Source of the DNA: Acetobacter musti
Lineage (GTDB): Bacteria > Pseudomonadota > Alphaproteobacteria > Acetobacterales > Acetobacteraceae
Assembly: GCF_011516835.1 (NCBI RefSeq)
Contig: NZ_WOTB01000001.1
Coordinates: 62,001 to 126,000, forward strand
Direction of reading: 5' to 3'
DNA: 64,000 nt
Each line of letters starts with the position of its first letter. Within the stretch, counting starts at the first letter, position 1. The position numbers were made by a program, and so were the translations under genes. Of this stretch, positions 18,039 to 28,116 are shown piece after piece. The notes beneath the pieces were generated by a model that was given only the letters and a program-made list of their open reading frames with translations, was not told the origin of the DNA and did no database searches.

Positions 18039-19340
18039 ATGTTGTATCGAAAGCGGAAGAAGTCGCAAGATCGGGCACGCCTGCGCAGTCAGAGGGCCAT
18101 CGCCGCGGCAGCCTGCGCCCTGCTTTTAGCGGCAACGGCCGTCCGGACCGCCGTTCCGGCACAGGCGGCGCTCTCCCGCGAAGCCGCGTTCCGTCACGCG
18201 CAGGCTCTGACAGCTCTTGGCGCCCGCCTTTTTCGTGATCCCCGTTTGTCAGCCTCCGGCCGTCAGGCCTGCTCCTCCTGCCATGATCCGCGCTATGCTT
18301 ACGGCCCGCCCGATACCCGCCCGGTCGAACCCGGCGGCCCCGCCATGACCGGACTTGGTTTCAGGGCGCCCCCCTCGCTGACCTACCTGGAAGCTGTGCC
18401 CCGCTTCACCGAACACTCCTTCGATTCTGACGAGGAAGCCGACGAAAGCATCGATAACGGCCCGACCGGCGGCCTGACATGGGACGGGCGCGTCGACACA
18501 GGCGCCGCTCAGGCCCTGATCCCGCTTCTGTCTCCCGTCGAGATGGCGAACCGGACGGAAGATGAGGCCGAACAGCGCCTGATCGCGGCTGGTTACAGCA
18601 AGGAACTCAATGCCCTGCGTCTGCCTGTCTCGCGGAGCAACACATCCGGTGCGCCTTTCCAGTCCCGGCTCTCCGTCGCACTGGATGCGCTTGAGGCCTA
18701 CCAGCAGGACTGGAAGACATTCTATCCTTATAACAGCAAATATGACCGGTTTCTCGCCGGTAAAGTACGGCTCACACGCGAAGAAGCCCGGGGACTGGCT
18801 CTTTTCAACGACCCGGAGAAAGGCAACTGCGCTTCCTGCCACATAAGCGCCCCGGCCAAAGACGGCACCCCGCCGCAACTGAGCGATTACGGCATGATCG
18901 CTCTCGCCGTACCGCGCAATAATGCCATTCCGGCCAACAATGACCCGAAATTCTACGATCTCGGTCTGTGTGGTCCCTTGCGAACCGATTTCAGAGACAG
19001 GCAGGATTACTGCGGGCTGTTCCGCACTCCCTCGCTACGCAATGTCGCCCTGCGGAAAACATTTTTTCATAACGGCGTCATGCACAATCTGCGTGACGCC
19101 GTCGCGTTCTACGCCAGCCGCGACAGCGATCCGGAGCGCTGGTATGGCCGGGGACCACACGGAGCCAGGCGCTATGACGATCTGCCGGAAAAATACTGGA
19201 GCAACATTAATACCGACCAGCCTTTCGGCGGAATCGGGCAGAAAAATCCTTCACTGACCGACGACGAAATCGACGCGATCGTCGCTTTTCTCAAAACCCT
19301 CACGGACAACTGGCGTCCTGACAGGAAAGCTCCCCGCTGA
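18039..19340 (+). CDS. Di-haem cytochrome c peroxidase (MauG/CcpA family)
   Basis: 433 residues with an N-terminal hydrophobic export signal (about 19-45). Two c-haem motifs are present, CSSCH (near residue 78) and CASCH (near 268), the usual pair of CCP/MauG enzymes. Other family features: LGARLFRDPRLSASG before the first haem, FRTPSLRNVALRKTFFHNGVM (conserved RTPSLRNV and HNG) and the terminal LTDDEIDAIVAFLKTL. Such enzymes reduce hydrogen peroxide or oxidise substrates in the periplasm using electrons from a cytochrome. It runs divergently from the phosphoesterase, and a shared regulatory region of about 61 bases suggests joint control. Confidence 0.93.
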   Translation: MLYRKRKKSQDRARLRSQRAIAAAACALLLAATAVRTAVPAQAALSREAAFRHAQALTALGARLFRDPRLSASGRQACSSCHDPRYAYGPPDTRPVEPGGPAMTGLGFRAPPSLTYLEAVPRFTEHSFDSDEEADESIDNGPTGGLTWDGRVDTGAAQALIPLLSPVEMANRTEDEAEQRLIAAGYSKELNALRLPVSRSNTSGAPFQSRLSVALDALEAYQQDWKTFYPYNSKYDRFLAGKVRLTREEARGLALFNDPEKGNCASCHISAPAKDGTPPQLSDYGMIALAVPRNNAIPANNDPKFYDLGLCGPLRTDFRDRQDYCGLFRTPSLRNVALRKTFFHNGVMHNLRDAVAFYASRDSDPERWYGRGPHGARRYDDLPEKYWSNINTDQPFGGIGQKNPSLTDDEIDAIVAFLKTLTDNWRPDRKAPR

Positions 19341-19429
19341 CGGTGTAGCGGATCTCGTAGCGGCAGGGCCTGCTCCAGGAAACCTCTCCCTGACCCGGAC
19401 CGGGTGGAGGGGCAGGATCTCCATTCACC

Positions 19430-20773
19430 TCAAGCCTCGTTAAAGCGATGTTCCCGCAGACTCGTCTCGATTTCCTCCAGCGACCGGCCCTTGGTCTCCG
19501 GCACATATTTATAGACGAAGGCCGCTGCCGCCAGATTGACGCCGGCAAACAGCCAGAACGTCCCTGCCGCGCCGATCGCCTCGATCAGAGAGAGTGTCAC
19601 AAGCGAGACGAGCAGGTCCGCCGCCCAGTGACTTCCGGCTACCAGACTCATTCCCTTACTGCGAACCGGCAGCGGAAAAACCTCCGCCCCGATCAGCCAG
19701 ATCGCGACCGACAGGCTGCCTGCGTTGAAAATGGCATAAGATACCAGCGCTCCGACAGCGATCCACGGGTTAGCCCCCTGGGTCGCGCCAAGCATGAACA
19801 CCACGGCGAGAACAGCCAGTGACAGCGCCGAGAAGGGAAGCAGTCGAAGCATGAGCGCGCGCCGTCCCCAGGCATCCACTGCCCAGCTGCCGAATACCGT
19901 CGCCAGAATCATGGCAACTCCGATCGGAATGGACGCCAGGATCGCCGATCCTTCACCAAACCCGACACTGGCAAAGATGGTCGGTGCGTAATAAAGCACC
20001 GCGTTGATTCCCGTAATCTGCGTCAGCAGTGCCACGCCGACCGCAGCGACCACGGCGGGACGCAGCCAGGGTCTGAACACCTCGGACCAGCCGGCCTGAC
20101 TCCCGAGCGCCGAGAGGATGCTGTCCAGTTCCAGTTCCGCCCCGTGCTCGGAGCTCCGGACAAGACGCAGAACTTTGCGGGCACCGGGCACATCTCCCTG
20201 CATCGTCATCCATCGCGGACTGTTGGGCAGGAAAGTCATTCCCGCCAGCAGAAGAATGGCCGGAATGGCACCAAGTCCAAACATCAGCCGCCATGAGTGT
20301 TCACGCAGGAGATAGCCGGTGATGAAGGAGACCGTAATGCCACCGACGACTGCCATCTGAAACAGCACGACAAGCTGCCCGCGCCGGTTCGCCGGAACGA
20401 TTTCCGCGATGTAGACAGGTACAATCTGAGATGACGCGCCGACGGCAAGGCCAAGGATAAAGCGCGAGAATGTCAGAACCGGGACCGTTTCCGACAACGT
20501 GGCTCCAAAAGTGCCGACGATAAAGATGGCCGCAGCGATCATGATCGTGCGTCGTCGCCCGAAACGGTCGGAAACCGGAGCGGAGCCAAGGCACCCGGCA
20601 AGCGCTCCGGCGATAATAGCGGAGGTAACGATCTGCTGTCCCATGATGGAAAGAGAGAAATCATGTGTGATCTGCAGCAGCGCAGCCGAAATGATCCCTG
20701 TATCGTAACCAAAAAGAAGGCCGCCCATGGCAGCAACGACGGCAATGATGCCGACGATGAAACTATCGCTCAT
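19430..20773 (-). CDS. MFS sugar porter
   Basis: 447 residues with twelve predicted helices. Sugar-porter signatures are clear: GGLLFGYDTGIISAALL in helix 1, DRFGRRRTIMIA in loop 2-3, RFILGLAVGASSQIVPVYIAEIVP after helix 4, RGQLVVLFQ, SPRWMTMQGD in the central loop, QITGINAVLYYAPTIF in helix 7, DAWGRRALML, and the C-terminal PETKGRSLEEIE. These mark family SP of the major facilitator superfamily (hexose, pentose or polyol import by proton symport). Substrate cannot be read. It is followed at 20975 by a same-strand peptidase gene, but 200 bases separate them. Confidence 0.93.
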   Translation of the reverse strand: MSDSFIVGIIAVVAAMGGLLFGYDTGIISAALLQITHDFSLSIMGQQIVTSAIIAGALAGCLGSAPVSDRFGRRRTIMIAAAIFIVGTFGATLSETVPVLTFSRFILGLAVGASSQIVPVYIAEIVPANRRGQLVVLFQMAVVGGITVSFITGYLLREHSWRLMFGLGAIPAILLLAGMTFLPNSPRWMTMQGDVPGARKVLRLVRSSEHGAELELDSILSALGSQAGWSEVFRPWLRPAVVAAVGVALLTQITGINAVLYYAPTIFASVGFGEGSAILASIPIGVAMILATVFGSWAVDAWGRRALMLRLLPFSALSLAVLAVVFMLGATQGANPWIAVGALVSYAIFNAGSLSVAIWLIGAEVFPLPVRSKGMSLVAGSHWAADLLVSLVTLSLIEAIGAAGTFWLFAGVNLAAAAFVYKYVPETKGRSLEEIETSLREHRFNEA

Positions 20774-20974
20774 CCAGTATTATTCCGCCTCTTCCCTGCA
20801 TGCACTGACAGTGGAGTTTGTTGTTTTTTTTCCGTTCAGCAGGACGGTGTGCCTGCCTGCTAATACCTGAAATATCGGCAGAAGTCGAAGTTTCTCCCTG
20901 ACGGTCCTGTCTCCGAAACAGGTCCCTCCTGTTTCCTGATGATTATGTAACCTGTTTTCGAAATAATACTGACC

Positions 20975-22984
20975 TTATGGTTCAAGATGAACGTGACTTT
21001 CAGGCGTCCGGTCCTGGGCGGCCGGTGTGAAACTAAAAACCTGTCCGTAAAAGTCCAGTTCAGACAGAAAGGCACGTCTGATCGTCGTTTCGGATCTGAA
21101 CCCGTGACCTTCACCGGGGAACTCATACAAAGCACATGGGATGTGATTTTTGCGTAGTGCGATAACCATGGTCCGCGCCTGATCCGGAGGTACGATCCGG
21201 TCATCGAGCCCCTGAAGAAACAGGACGGGTGTTCTGATCCGGTCAGCCATAAAAAGAGGTGAGCGTTCACGGTAAACGGTCTCGGCCTCCGGCCATGGGC
21301 CAACCAGACTATCGAGATAACGTGCTTCGAATTTATGAGTTTCCTGCGCCAGAGCTCTGAGGTCTGTCACGCCGTAGAGGCTGACACCAGCGGCAAAAAT
21401 ATCCGACGTTGCCAGTCCGGCCAGAACGGTCAGGCCTCCCGCGCTCGATCCGCGGATGGCGATCCGTTCCGGATCAATCATCCCGGTACCTGCCATATGA
21501 CGTGCGGCAGCGATACAGTCAGCGACGTCGCGTACTCCCCATTCCCCGTCCAGACGTTCGCGCCATGCGCGACCAAAGCCGGTTGAACCACTGTAATTGA
21601 CGTCCAGCACAGCAAAGCCGCGGCTGGTCCACCATTGAATTTTGAAGGAAAATGCTTCACTCGCCCGGGCGGTAGGGCCGCCGTGAGCGGTAACAATCAT
21701 CGGTGGCCGCTCATTCTGAGGCACCGTGTACCGCGCATTTGTCGGTGCATAGAAAAAAGCGTAGCCTTCGTCCCCATCCGGAAGCGGAAAACGGATATTT
21801 TGCGGAAGTGAAATATCACGCGGACCAAAAGGAAGCGTGGCAGAACTTCTCAGAATACGCGGCGTGGCGCCCGCGCGGCCGGTAACAACCGCGGACGCAT
21901 TGTCGGCCGGCTGATCAAGCCAGGCATATAATTCATCATCTGTTCTGTTTGTGCTGCTTTGACCTGTAATCAGGACCGGGCACTGATCTGGCTGGCCGAA
22001 GGCAACCGGCTCAGCCGAAAAGGTACTGCCTTTCGGGGTAAGCATAAGCGTCTGCGTCCGCCCCTCATGAACACTAAGAGCAAGAATCCGTCCGCCGGGA
22101 AGCAGTGTGTAACTGCTCTGGCCGAACACCCAGTGCGGTTGTCCGATTTCGGCGCTCAGAGGACAGAGTGGTTCTGCTTCCGGGGTGGGGCGTGTCACAT
22201 CGAATCGATACAGATTCCACCAGCCACTGCGATCTGATATGGCAATAAGGGTACCATTATCAGCCCATTGGGGCTCAATGATGGACTCGTTTATTTCGTT
22301 CCCTGCCAGAATGCGAGGCGTACCAAGTATTACGCACTCTCCATCAGACAGGATCGGTGCCACACAGAGCCGGGTTGCCGTCCATGGCATCGCCGGATGG
22401 TCCCATTCGATCCAGGCAAGCAACAAACCGTCAGGCGATACGGCGGGCGTTGAATAGAAATCCGCCTCGCGGACCAGAACGGTCCCCTCGCCACCACAGC
22501 AGTCGGGAGCAAGAGGCAGGGCGACCAGCGTCGTTTCAGGCTCACCTTCACCCCTGTGGTCTTCACGGACGGCAAAGAGAATACGTCCGGAAGGATCAAA
22601 GGCCAGACTGGCGTAACGCAGATCTTCGCCGGCGGCGATCCGGCGGAGCTGTGGTGAAGAGGAGCCAATGGCAGTGAGAAGACATACGGCATCATCCAGG
22701 TGGTTGCTGAACGCCAGATTTTCACCCTGCACGACATATGCCTTGCCGCCGTACTCATGGACTTTTGTAGCGACATCCATTCCAGGCGATGTCACGTCAT
22801 AGGGTCGTTCGCCTGCCCGGTTGCAAACCAGAGTCGTACGCCCGCAGTCCACAGGACGTCGCTCCAGCCAGAATATTGCATTTTCTGTCGCGGACACGGA
22901 TGACAGGGTTATGGTCTTCCCTGCGGCCAGATCTGCTGTCACGGGAGATGGCCACGAACCGCACGGTCTGGCGTGTTGCGTCAT
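20975..22984 (-). CDS. S9-family serine peptidase (prolyl oligopeptidase / acylaminoacyl-peptidase type)
   Basis: 669 residues without an obvious signal peptide. The first 400 or so residues carry a beta-propeller with WD-like repeats (for example PAVSPDGLLLAWIEWDHP and WADNGTLIAISDRSGWWNLY). The alpha/beta-hydrolase domain follows: PPMIVTAHGGPTARA (oxyanion region), FAVLDVNYSGSTGFGR, the nucleophile in IRGSSAGGLTVL, the Asp in LQGLDDRIVPPDQA and the His in FPGEGHGF. This is the complete catalytic triad of S9C peptidases, which trim small peptides in the cytoplasm. It ends 200 bases before the MFS gene. Confidence 0.93.
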   Translation of the reverse strand: MTQHARPCGSWPSPVTADLAAGKTITLSSVSATENAIFWLERRPVDCGRTTLVCNRAGERPYDVTSPGMDVATKVHEYGGKAYVVQGENLAFSNHLDDAVCLLTAIGSSSPQLRRIAAGEDLRYASLAFDPSGRILFAVREDHRGEGEPETTLVALPLAPDCCGGEGTVLVREADFYSTPAVSPDGLLLAWIEWDHPAMPWTATRLCVAPILSDGECVILGTPRILAGNEINESIIEPQWADNGTLIAISDRSGWWNLYRFDVTRPTPEAEPLCPLSAEIGQPHWVFGQSSYTLLPGGRILALSVHEGRTQTLMLTPKGSTFSAEPVAFGQPDQCPVLITGQSSTNRTDDELYAWLDQPADNASAVVTGRAGATPRILRSSATLPFGPRDISLPQNIRFPLPDGDEGYAFFYAPTNARYTVPQNERPPMIVTAHGGPTARASEAFSFKIQWWTSRGFAVLDVNYSGSTGFGRAWRERLDGEWGVRDVADCIAAARHMAGTGMIDPERIAIRGSSAGGLTVLAGLATSDIFAAGVSLYGVTDLRALAQETHKFEARYLDSLVGPWPEAETVYRERSPLFMADRIRTPVLFLQGLDDRIVPPDQARTMVIALRKNHIPCALYEFPGEGHGFRSETTIRRAFLSELDFYGQVFSFTPAAQDRTPESHVHLEP

Positions 22985-23093
22985 AAAACCTCCGATATCA
23001 GCATCCGCAGGGGTGTGGCTTATGAAATTGTAAAGCTGGTTTGCAGACTTGACAGGCTGGTGTCCAGACGGTTCCTGCAGATGCTCGTTGACT

Positions 23094-23777
23094 GTGCGCC
23101 CGGGAACTTCTGCCCTGTTACATTATCTGGATACACTTCTCTCAGAATACGGATACGGCGTTATCGGCGTCGTCGTGATGTTTGAGAGTATGGGATTGCC
23201 TCTTCCGGCGGAAAGCCTGCTCATCACTGCCGCATTGTATGCAGCAGGCACGCACAGGCTGAATATTTACGGCGTCGCTTCCGCAGGCGTGATCGGTGCC
23301 ATCATGGGTGACAATTTTGGATATCTGATCGGCAGGGCTCTGGGATTTCGCCTCCTTCTCCGTCATGGTCGTAAAGTGGGGCTGACACCAGAACGTCTCC
23401 TGCTGGGGCGGTATGCTTTTCGCCAGCATGGCGGTGTGGTGGTATTTTTCGGGCGCTTTATCGCCATCCTGCGTGTTTTCGTCGCGTTGCTTGCAGGCGC
23501 AAACCATATGCACTGGCGTAATTTCCTGTTGTTCAACGCAATGGGCGGTATCTGCTGGGCCGGAGGTTATGCACTTATCACCTACTATCTTGGTCACGAA
23601 GCGCTGCAACTGTCGGGGCCAGTCGCCTGGGTGGTGATACCAGCAGGAGTGGCTGTCATTACAGGGGTTCTTCTTTTCCTGAAGAAGAACGAGAAACGGC
23701 TGACCAGAGAAGCTCTGAAAGCCGCTGAAAACGACCCGACTCTTGTCCATGGAATGGAAGCGGAGCTGAAACAGTGA
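23094..23777 (+). CDS. DedA-family membrane protein
   Basis: A DedA/SNARE-associated family protein with about five membrane segments. Marks: FESMGLPLPAESLLI near the N-terminus, GAIMGDNFGYLIGRALG, GRYAFRQHGGVVVFFGRFIAILRVFVALLAG (the conserved F-x-x-R-F-x-P-x-x-R region) and HWRNFLLFNAMGGICWA. DedA proteins are linked to envelope maintenance and lipid-carrier flipping. No ATG start exists; candidates are GTG at 23094, TTG at 23088 and TTG at 23049. None has a strong ribosome-binding site, so the start is uncertain by up to 15 residues. It is followed directly by an SDR gene with a TGATG junction, so the two are translationally coupled. Confidence 0.88.
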   Translation: MRPGTSALLHYLDTLLSEYGYGVIGVVVMFESMGLPLPAESLLITAALYAAGTHRLNIYGVASAGVIGAIMGDNFGYLIGRALGFRLLLRHGRKVGLTPERLLLGRYAFRQHGGVVVFFGRFIAILRVFVALLAGANHMHWRNFLLFNAMGGICWAGGYALITYYLGHEALQLSGPVAWVVIPAGVAVITGVLLFLKKNEKRLTREALKAAENDPTLVHGMEAELKQ

Positions 23778-24724
23778 TGAATGATCGCCGATCTTTTCTG
23801 AGCAGTCTGGAACGTCTTGATGGCCGGGTTGCAGTAGTGACGGGTGCTAATAGCGGCCTTGGATTTGAGGCAGCCTGCGATCTGGCGATGCTCGGCGCAC
23901 GCGTTATTCTTGCGTCCCGGAATACAGAGCGGAATGAAGCTGCGGTCAGGAAGCTATTGAGTCGCATTCCGTCCGCCCAGGCTGAATCTGCATCACTTGA
24001 TCTCGCATCCCTTGCCTCGGTGAAGAAGTTTTCTGACAGACTCGCGGAACGCGTGTCATCTGTCGATGTACTGATTAATAATGCCGGCGTTATGGCGCCT
24101 CCGGATCGTCTTGAAACACAAGACGGTTTTGAACTGCAGTTTGGCGTCAATCATCTGGGCCATTTCGCGCTGACCGGATGGCTGAAGCCTCTTCTTGAGG
24201 CGTCACCGGATCGGGGTATTGTCATTCCTGTAGCCAGCCTGGCTGCGTGGAAAGGCCGGATACAGTTCGACGATCTGCAGTCCCGATATCGCTATGTGCC
24301 TTTTCACGCTTATAACCAAAGCAAACTGGCCAATCTGATGTTCGGTATGGAACTGTGCCGACGTGCAATGACGGAGGGCTGGAAGCTTCATGTTCGTATC
24401 GCTCATCCAGGCTGGGCCAGAACACAACTTATCATTAACGGGCTCGGCAGCGGGACAGGTAGCCTGCTGACACGCGTAACCGAACTGGGTGCGAATGTTG
24501 CGTTTCGCCTGATGGGACAGTCAGCCGCGGAAGGAGCTGAGCCTTTTGTCTATGCTGCAGCTTCAGGAAAGGCTGAGGACGGGAATTATTACGGGCCGAC
24601 GGGCGCGGGTGAACGCACGGGGCCGCCAGGGCTGGCTGCTATTCCACCCTCGGCTCGCCATCCAGGCATTGCAAAACGATTGTGGGATGTATCCGAACGC
24701 CTGACTGGGATAGTGTTTGACTGA
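23777..24724 (+). CDS. Short-chain dehydrogenase/reductase
   Basis: 315 residues with the classical Rossmann nucleotide-binding motif VVTGANSGLGFEAA (TGxxxGxG), LASRNTERNEAAV (preference for NADP suggested by the Arg), DVLINNAGVMAPP, VNHLGHFALTG, and the YNQSKLAN active-site Tyr-x-x-x-Lys. The extra C-terminal region with GAERTGPPG is like the retinol-dehydrogenase/WW-oxidoreductase type. Starts at the ATG overlapping the DedA stop by one base (TGATG); a GTG at 23774 is also possible. Substrate unknown. Confidence 0.92.
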   Translation: MNDRRSFLSSLERLDGRVAVVTGANSGLGFEAACDLAMLGARVILASRNTERNEAAVRKLLSRIPSAQAESASLDLASLASVKKFSDRLAERVSSVDVLINNAGVMAPPDRLETQDGFELQFGVNHLGHFALTGWLKPLLEASPDRGIVIPVASLAAWKGRIQFDDLQSRYRYVPFHAYNQSKLANLMFGMELCRRAMTEGWKLHVRIAHPGWARTQLIINGLGSGTGSLLTRVTELGANVAFRLMGQSAAEGAEPFVYAAASGKAEDGNYYGPTGAGERTGPPGLAAIPPSARHPGIAKRLWDVSERLTGIVFD

Positions 24725-24870
24725 AACCCGGTGTCTGTTTCTGAAGAGAAATTGTGTCAGGAAAAACCAGTCTGATATGTCAGAAACAGACAGATAATCA
24801 GAATCTGATCCCGGGACCTCACTGGGAAGTGTTTCTCAGAAACTATACTTTTCCAGGCTATATCTGAAAT

Positions 24871-24904
24871 AAGCCCCAAAACTGTCCAACAGTTTCGGGG
24901 CTTA
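24871..24904. terminator. Bidirectional Rho-independent terminator (rho / SDR)
   Basis: AAGCCCCAAAACTGT, a loop TCCA and ACAGTTTCGGGGCTT form a long stem between the convergent SDR (ends 24724) and rho (ends 24908) genes. It sits immediately after the rho stop codon, with T-containing flanks, and could end transcription in both directions. It is notable that the rho gene itself appears to use an intrinsic terminator. Confidence 0.8.
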
Positions 24905-24907
24905 GTG

Positions 24908-26206
24908 TCAGTTGTTCATTGCCTCGAAGAAGTCGTGATTGGATTTGCTGTATTTCAGCTTGTCCAGCAGGAATTCCATGGCATCCATAGTGCCCATCGG
25001 AGCAAGAATCCGTCGAAGCACCCACATCTTCGACAGTGTGGCACGATCGACCAGAAGTTCTTCCTTGCGTGTTCCACTTTTGGTGATGTCGATAGCAGGA
25101 AATGTACGCTTGTCGGCGAGTTTTCGGTCGAGAATCAGCTCGGAGTTACCCGTTCCCTTGAACTCCTCGAAGATGACTTCATCCATACGCGACCCTGTGT
25201 CGATCAGGGCTGTAGCGATAATCGTCAGCGAACCGCCTTCCTCGATATTACGTGCAGCACCAAAGAAACGCTTCGGACGTTGCAGGGCATTAGCGTCTAC
25301 GCCACCCGTCAGCACCTTGCCTGAAGACGGGACGACCGTGTTATAAGCCCGGGCAAGGCGCGTAATCGAGTCAAGCAGAATTACGACATCCCGCTTATGC
25401 TCGACGAGACGTTTGGCCTTCTCAAGCACCATTTCTGTGACCTGAACATGTCGCTGAGCCGGTTCATCAAAGGTCGACGCGACGACTTCCCCACGTACGG
25501 AGCGGGCCATGTCGGTGACTTCTTCGGGCCGTTCATCAATCAGAAGAACAATCAGGAAGACTTCAGGATGGTTGGCGCTGATTGACGAAGCTATACTCTG
25601 CAGCATCACGGTTTTACCGGTGCGCGGCGGTGCCACGATCAGGGCACGCTGTCCCATGCCAATTGGCGCAACGAGGTCAATAACGCGCGATGTGAAATCA
25701 CGCGGTGAACCTTTTTTGCCTTTGGCGGTTGCCTCAGGTTCCGGAGGGGTCTGACCTTCAACTTCCATCTGAAGACGACGTTCAGGATAGAGTGGTGTCA
25801 GGTTGTCAAAATTAATCCGATGACGAACCGCATCGGGGGGTTCGAAATTGATCGTATTAACTTTTAGAAGGGAGAAGTAACGCTCCCCGTCCCGGGGAGC
25901 CCGGATCTGACCCTCTACGGTGTCGCCCGTCCTCAGACCGAAGCGACGAACCTGCACCGGAGAGATATAAATATCATCTGGACCTGGAAGATAATTTGCT
26001 TCGGGAGAACGCAGATAACCGAAGCCATCTGATAGAATTTCCAGTGTGCCTTCGCCGTAAATCGCCTGGTCGTTATCTGCCAGAGTCTTCAGAATCGCGA
26101 ACATCAGCTCCTGTTTGCGGAGGGAAGAAGCGTTCTCGATATTGAGATTTTCAGCGTAAGAAAGAAGATCGGCCGGGGTTTTGGCCTTGAGTTCAGCGAG
26201 ATGCAT
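24908..26206 (-). CDS. rho: Transcription termination factor Rho
   Basis: 432 residues from the ATG at 26206 ([15 protein letters not shown]). Domain order is that of Rho: N-terminal helix bundle ([19 protein letters not shown]), the RNA-binding cold-shock-like domain ([30 protein letters not shown]), the ATPase domain with Walker A APPRTGKT, Walker [16 protein letters not shown], the Q-loop near [11 protein letters not shown] and the R-loop [22 protein letters not shown]. It acts as an RNA-dependent hexameric helicase that terminates transcription. It has the standard length and stands as a single-gene unit with its own hairpin terminator. Confidence 0.98.
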   Translation of the reverse strand: MHLAELKAKTPADLLSYAENLNIENASSLRKQELMFAILKTLADNDQAIYGEGTLEILSDGFGYLRSPEANYLPGPDDIYISPVQVRRFGLRTGDTVEGQIRAPRDGERYFSLLKVNTINFEPPDAVRHRINFDNLTPLYPERRLQMEVEGQTPPEPEATAKGKKGSPRDFTSRVIDLVAPIGMGQRALIVAPPRTGKTVMLQSIASSISANHPEVFLIVLLIDERPEEVTDMARSVRGEVVASTFDEPAQRHVQVTEMVLEKAKRLVEHKRDVVILLDSITRLARAYNTVVPSSGKVLTGGVDANALQRPKRFFGAARNIEEGGSLTIIATALIDTGSRMDEVIFEEFKGTGNSELILDRKLADKRTFPAIDITKSGTRKEELLVDRATLSKMWVLRRILAPMGTMDAMEFLLDKLKYSKSNHDFFEAMNN

Positions 26207-26447
26207 GTAAAATGCGCCTTGGTATGGCAAGCGGGTACCGGGAAAGGATCAGGGTTTTCGCAGCTCTGTTTCGGAACGAAACAGCATACACGGAACCTGA
26301 TGTGCCGTGATTAACATGGCGAGAACCCTGTGCAGGGAGCGCGCTGAACAGATGAAGGCTGTCAGCGGTGAGACTGTCCACTAGTGACAGTATTTCGTCT
26401 TGTCAAGTTAAAGCATGCATCCTCATTACAGCGCCGGTGCAAGTCAG

Positions 26448-27014
26448 TTATTCTTTGTGGAATGCTTCTGAGAAGCCTGCAGCGGTCAGCCAGTACTGAC
26501 TTGTCGACATATCGGGAGACAGGAAATTGTTGAGCTGCGCCGTAAGCTGAATCGGTGTCCGACGTGTGGTAATCGTGCCGCCGAGAGTAACCGAACTGCA
26601 GGTACCCTCCAGTGTCAGTGTACGATCCATCAAAGGGACCGTCATCTGACAATGAACAGATGTACCTGCTGCTGTGGGCATGTCGAACGTGCCGTTAAGG
26701 GAACCGAAGGCAAGCGGTCGAAGATCATGATCGAGAAGTGCGTATTCACCCATTATGCCATGTTCGCCGTTCCGTCGGAGTCCGACGACTACGCTGTTCT
26801 TTCCGTCAGGAGATGCTCCACCATAACGCCACGGTTCCGCTCCCATATGGTTGATAAGGATCTGGGCAGATGACAAAATCTGTAAGGGTATTGTTGGCCG
26901 AATCGCTTCAGCTCTTGCTGGCTGGGAAAACAGCAAAAAACTGAATCCGACAATGGTGGCTGTTATGGCTGGGCGCAGCATTTGCTTTTGTAGCCCATTT
27001 GATATCCTGCTCAT
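26448..27014 (-). CDS. Exported protein of unknown function, coupled to corA
   Basis: 188 residues from the ATG at 27014, which overlaps the CorA stop (ATGA), so translation is probably coupled. A signal peptide (ITATIVGFSFLLFSQ, cleavage at PARAEA) precedes a mature part of about 150 residues, rich in Gly, Thr and Leu, with a GASPDGKNSVVVGLRRNGEHGIMGEY segment and a CQMT...GTCSS cysteine pair that may form a disulfide. I do not recognise a family. A second start at MLRPAITATI (12 residues in) is possible. Confidence 0.75.
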   Translation of the reverse strand: MSRISNGLQKQMLRPAITATIVGFSFLLFSQPARAEAIRPTIPLQILSSAQILINHMGAEPWRYGGASPDGKNSVVVGLRRNGEHGIMGEYALLDHDLRPLAFGSLNGTFDMPTAAGTSVHCQMTVPLMDRTLTLEGTCSSVTLGGTITTRRTPIQLTAQLNNFLSPDMSTSQYWLTAAGFSEAFHKE

Positions 27015-27982
27015 CGTACCCCCCCAAGCCAGCCGCGGCGCCAGAACCACAAAAGTGGCAGGATTATCGACAGCGCCATTGCTGTCAAAGCGTACCAATA
27101 TCCAAAACTCCATGTGAGTTCAGGAATATCTTTAAAATTCATTCCATAGATACCAGCAATCAGAGTGGGGGCCACTCCGATAAAGCTGACGACTGTCAGA
27201 ACTTTCATACCATCATTTTGTTCAATGCTGATAAAGCCAAGGGCTGCATCAAGCAGAAACTGGACCTTGTTGGAAAGCTGCGACACAAAGTCATTGAGTG
27301 ATGAAATATCACGGCTCACCGTTGCCAGACGGGTCGCCAGTGCATGTGGCAGATTATGTTTTGTTGTCTCACTGACGAAAATGGCGATACGATCCAAGCC
27401 AAGCAGACTGTCACGAACAAGCGAGGAAAAATCCTCAGCATGGCCAACTCGTCGCAGAATTGCGCGCTGCCACGCAGCTATCCGTCCGGCACGCGGACTG
27501 TAGCCCGCAAAGACATCACGTGAGAGCTGGTTTAATGCCAGTCCAACATGTTCAAGCACATCAGCAAGGCGATCTACGATCGCTTCAAGTAACAGGATTA
27601 GTATATCGTCACTATTCAAAGTTGCCATGGTGTCGGCGACCTGACGAGCAGCAATATCAAATGACGCGTATTCGGAGAAGCGGACACTGACCAAGAATTT
27701 CGGAGTAAGAACAAGACCGATTGGCGGGCAGACAAGCTCCGTTTCCGTGCGACGTACAAGCGGAGTCGAGAGATAAACTGCGTCGTTCTGGGTAAAGAGG
27801 CGGGACGAGCTTTCGATCTCATCAAGATTGGCACGGTGCGGAATATCTTCGCCGACAATTCGTGCCGCCAGATCATGTTCTGCATCCGTCGGATTCATGA
27901 GATCCAGCCATGCCGCACCGACCGCGTCCGCCTCAGTCTCCACGGCGCGTGCGGCCTGGCCGGTTCTGTGAGCCAGAAACAT
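27011..27982 (-). CDS. CorA-family magnesium/divalent cation channel
   Basis: 323 residues from the ATG at 27982 with an AGGAG ribosome-binding site. A long cytoplasmic, helix-rich N-terminal domain is followed by two C-terminal membrane helices separated by the signature YGMNF (ALIAGIYGMNFKDIPELTWSFGYWYAL). The GMN motif defines the CorA/ZntB superfamily of pentameric channels. The last residues RRGWLGG are basic, as expected on the cytoplasmic side. The gene overlaps the downstream exported-protein gene by four bases. An IS5 remnant lies about 150 bases upstream and may have altered its promoter region. Mg2+ or Zn2+ specificity cannot be decided. Confidence 0.92.
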   Translation of the reverse strand: MFLAHRTGQAARAVETEADAVGAAWLDLMNPTDAEHDLAARIVGEDIPHRANLDEIESSSRLFTQNDAVYLSTPLVRRTETELVCPPIGLVLTPKFLVSVRFSEYASFDIAARQVADTMATLNSDDILILLLEAIVDRLADVLEHVGLALNQLSRDVFAGYSPRAGRIAAWQRAILRRVGHAEDFSSLVRDSLLGLDRIAIFVSETTKHNLPHALATRLATVSRDISSLNDFVSQLSNKVQFLLDAALGFISIEQNDGMKVLTVVSFIGVAPTLIAGIYGMNFKDIPELTWSFGYWYALTAMALSIILPLLWFWRRGWLGGVR

Positions 27983-28116
27983 GAGCGCGCTCCTGCGATA
28001 ACCCAATCTGCGTCATTGAAGAGGAAATATCCTGACGCGCGTGCGGGTCTACCATCAATTTCCAAACCTGTAACGGTTGCGCTACGGTATGCGCTAGGCT
28101 CAGGACCTGTTAATTT

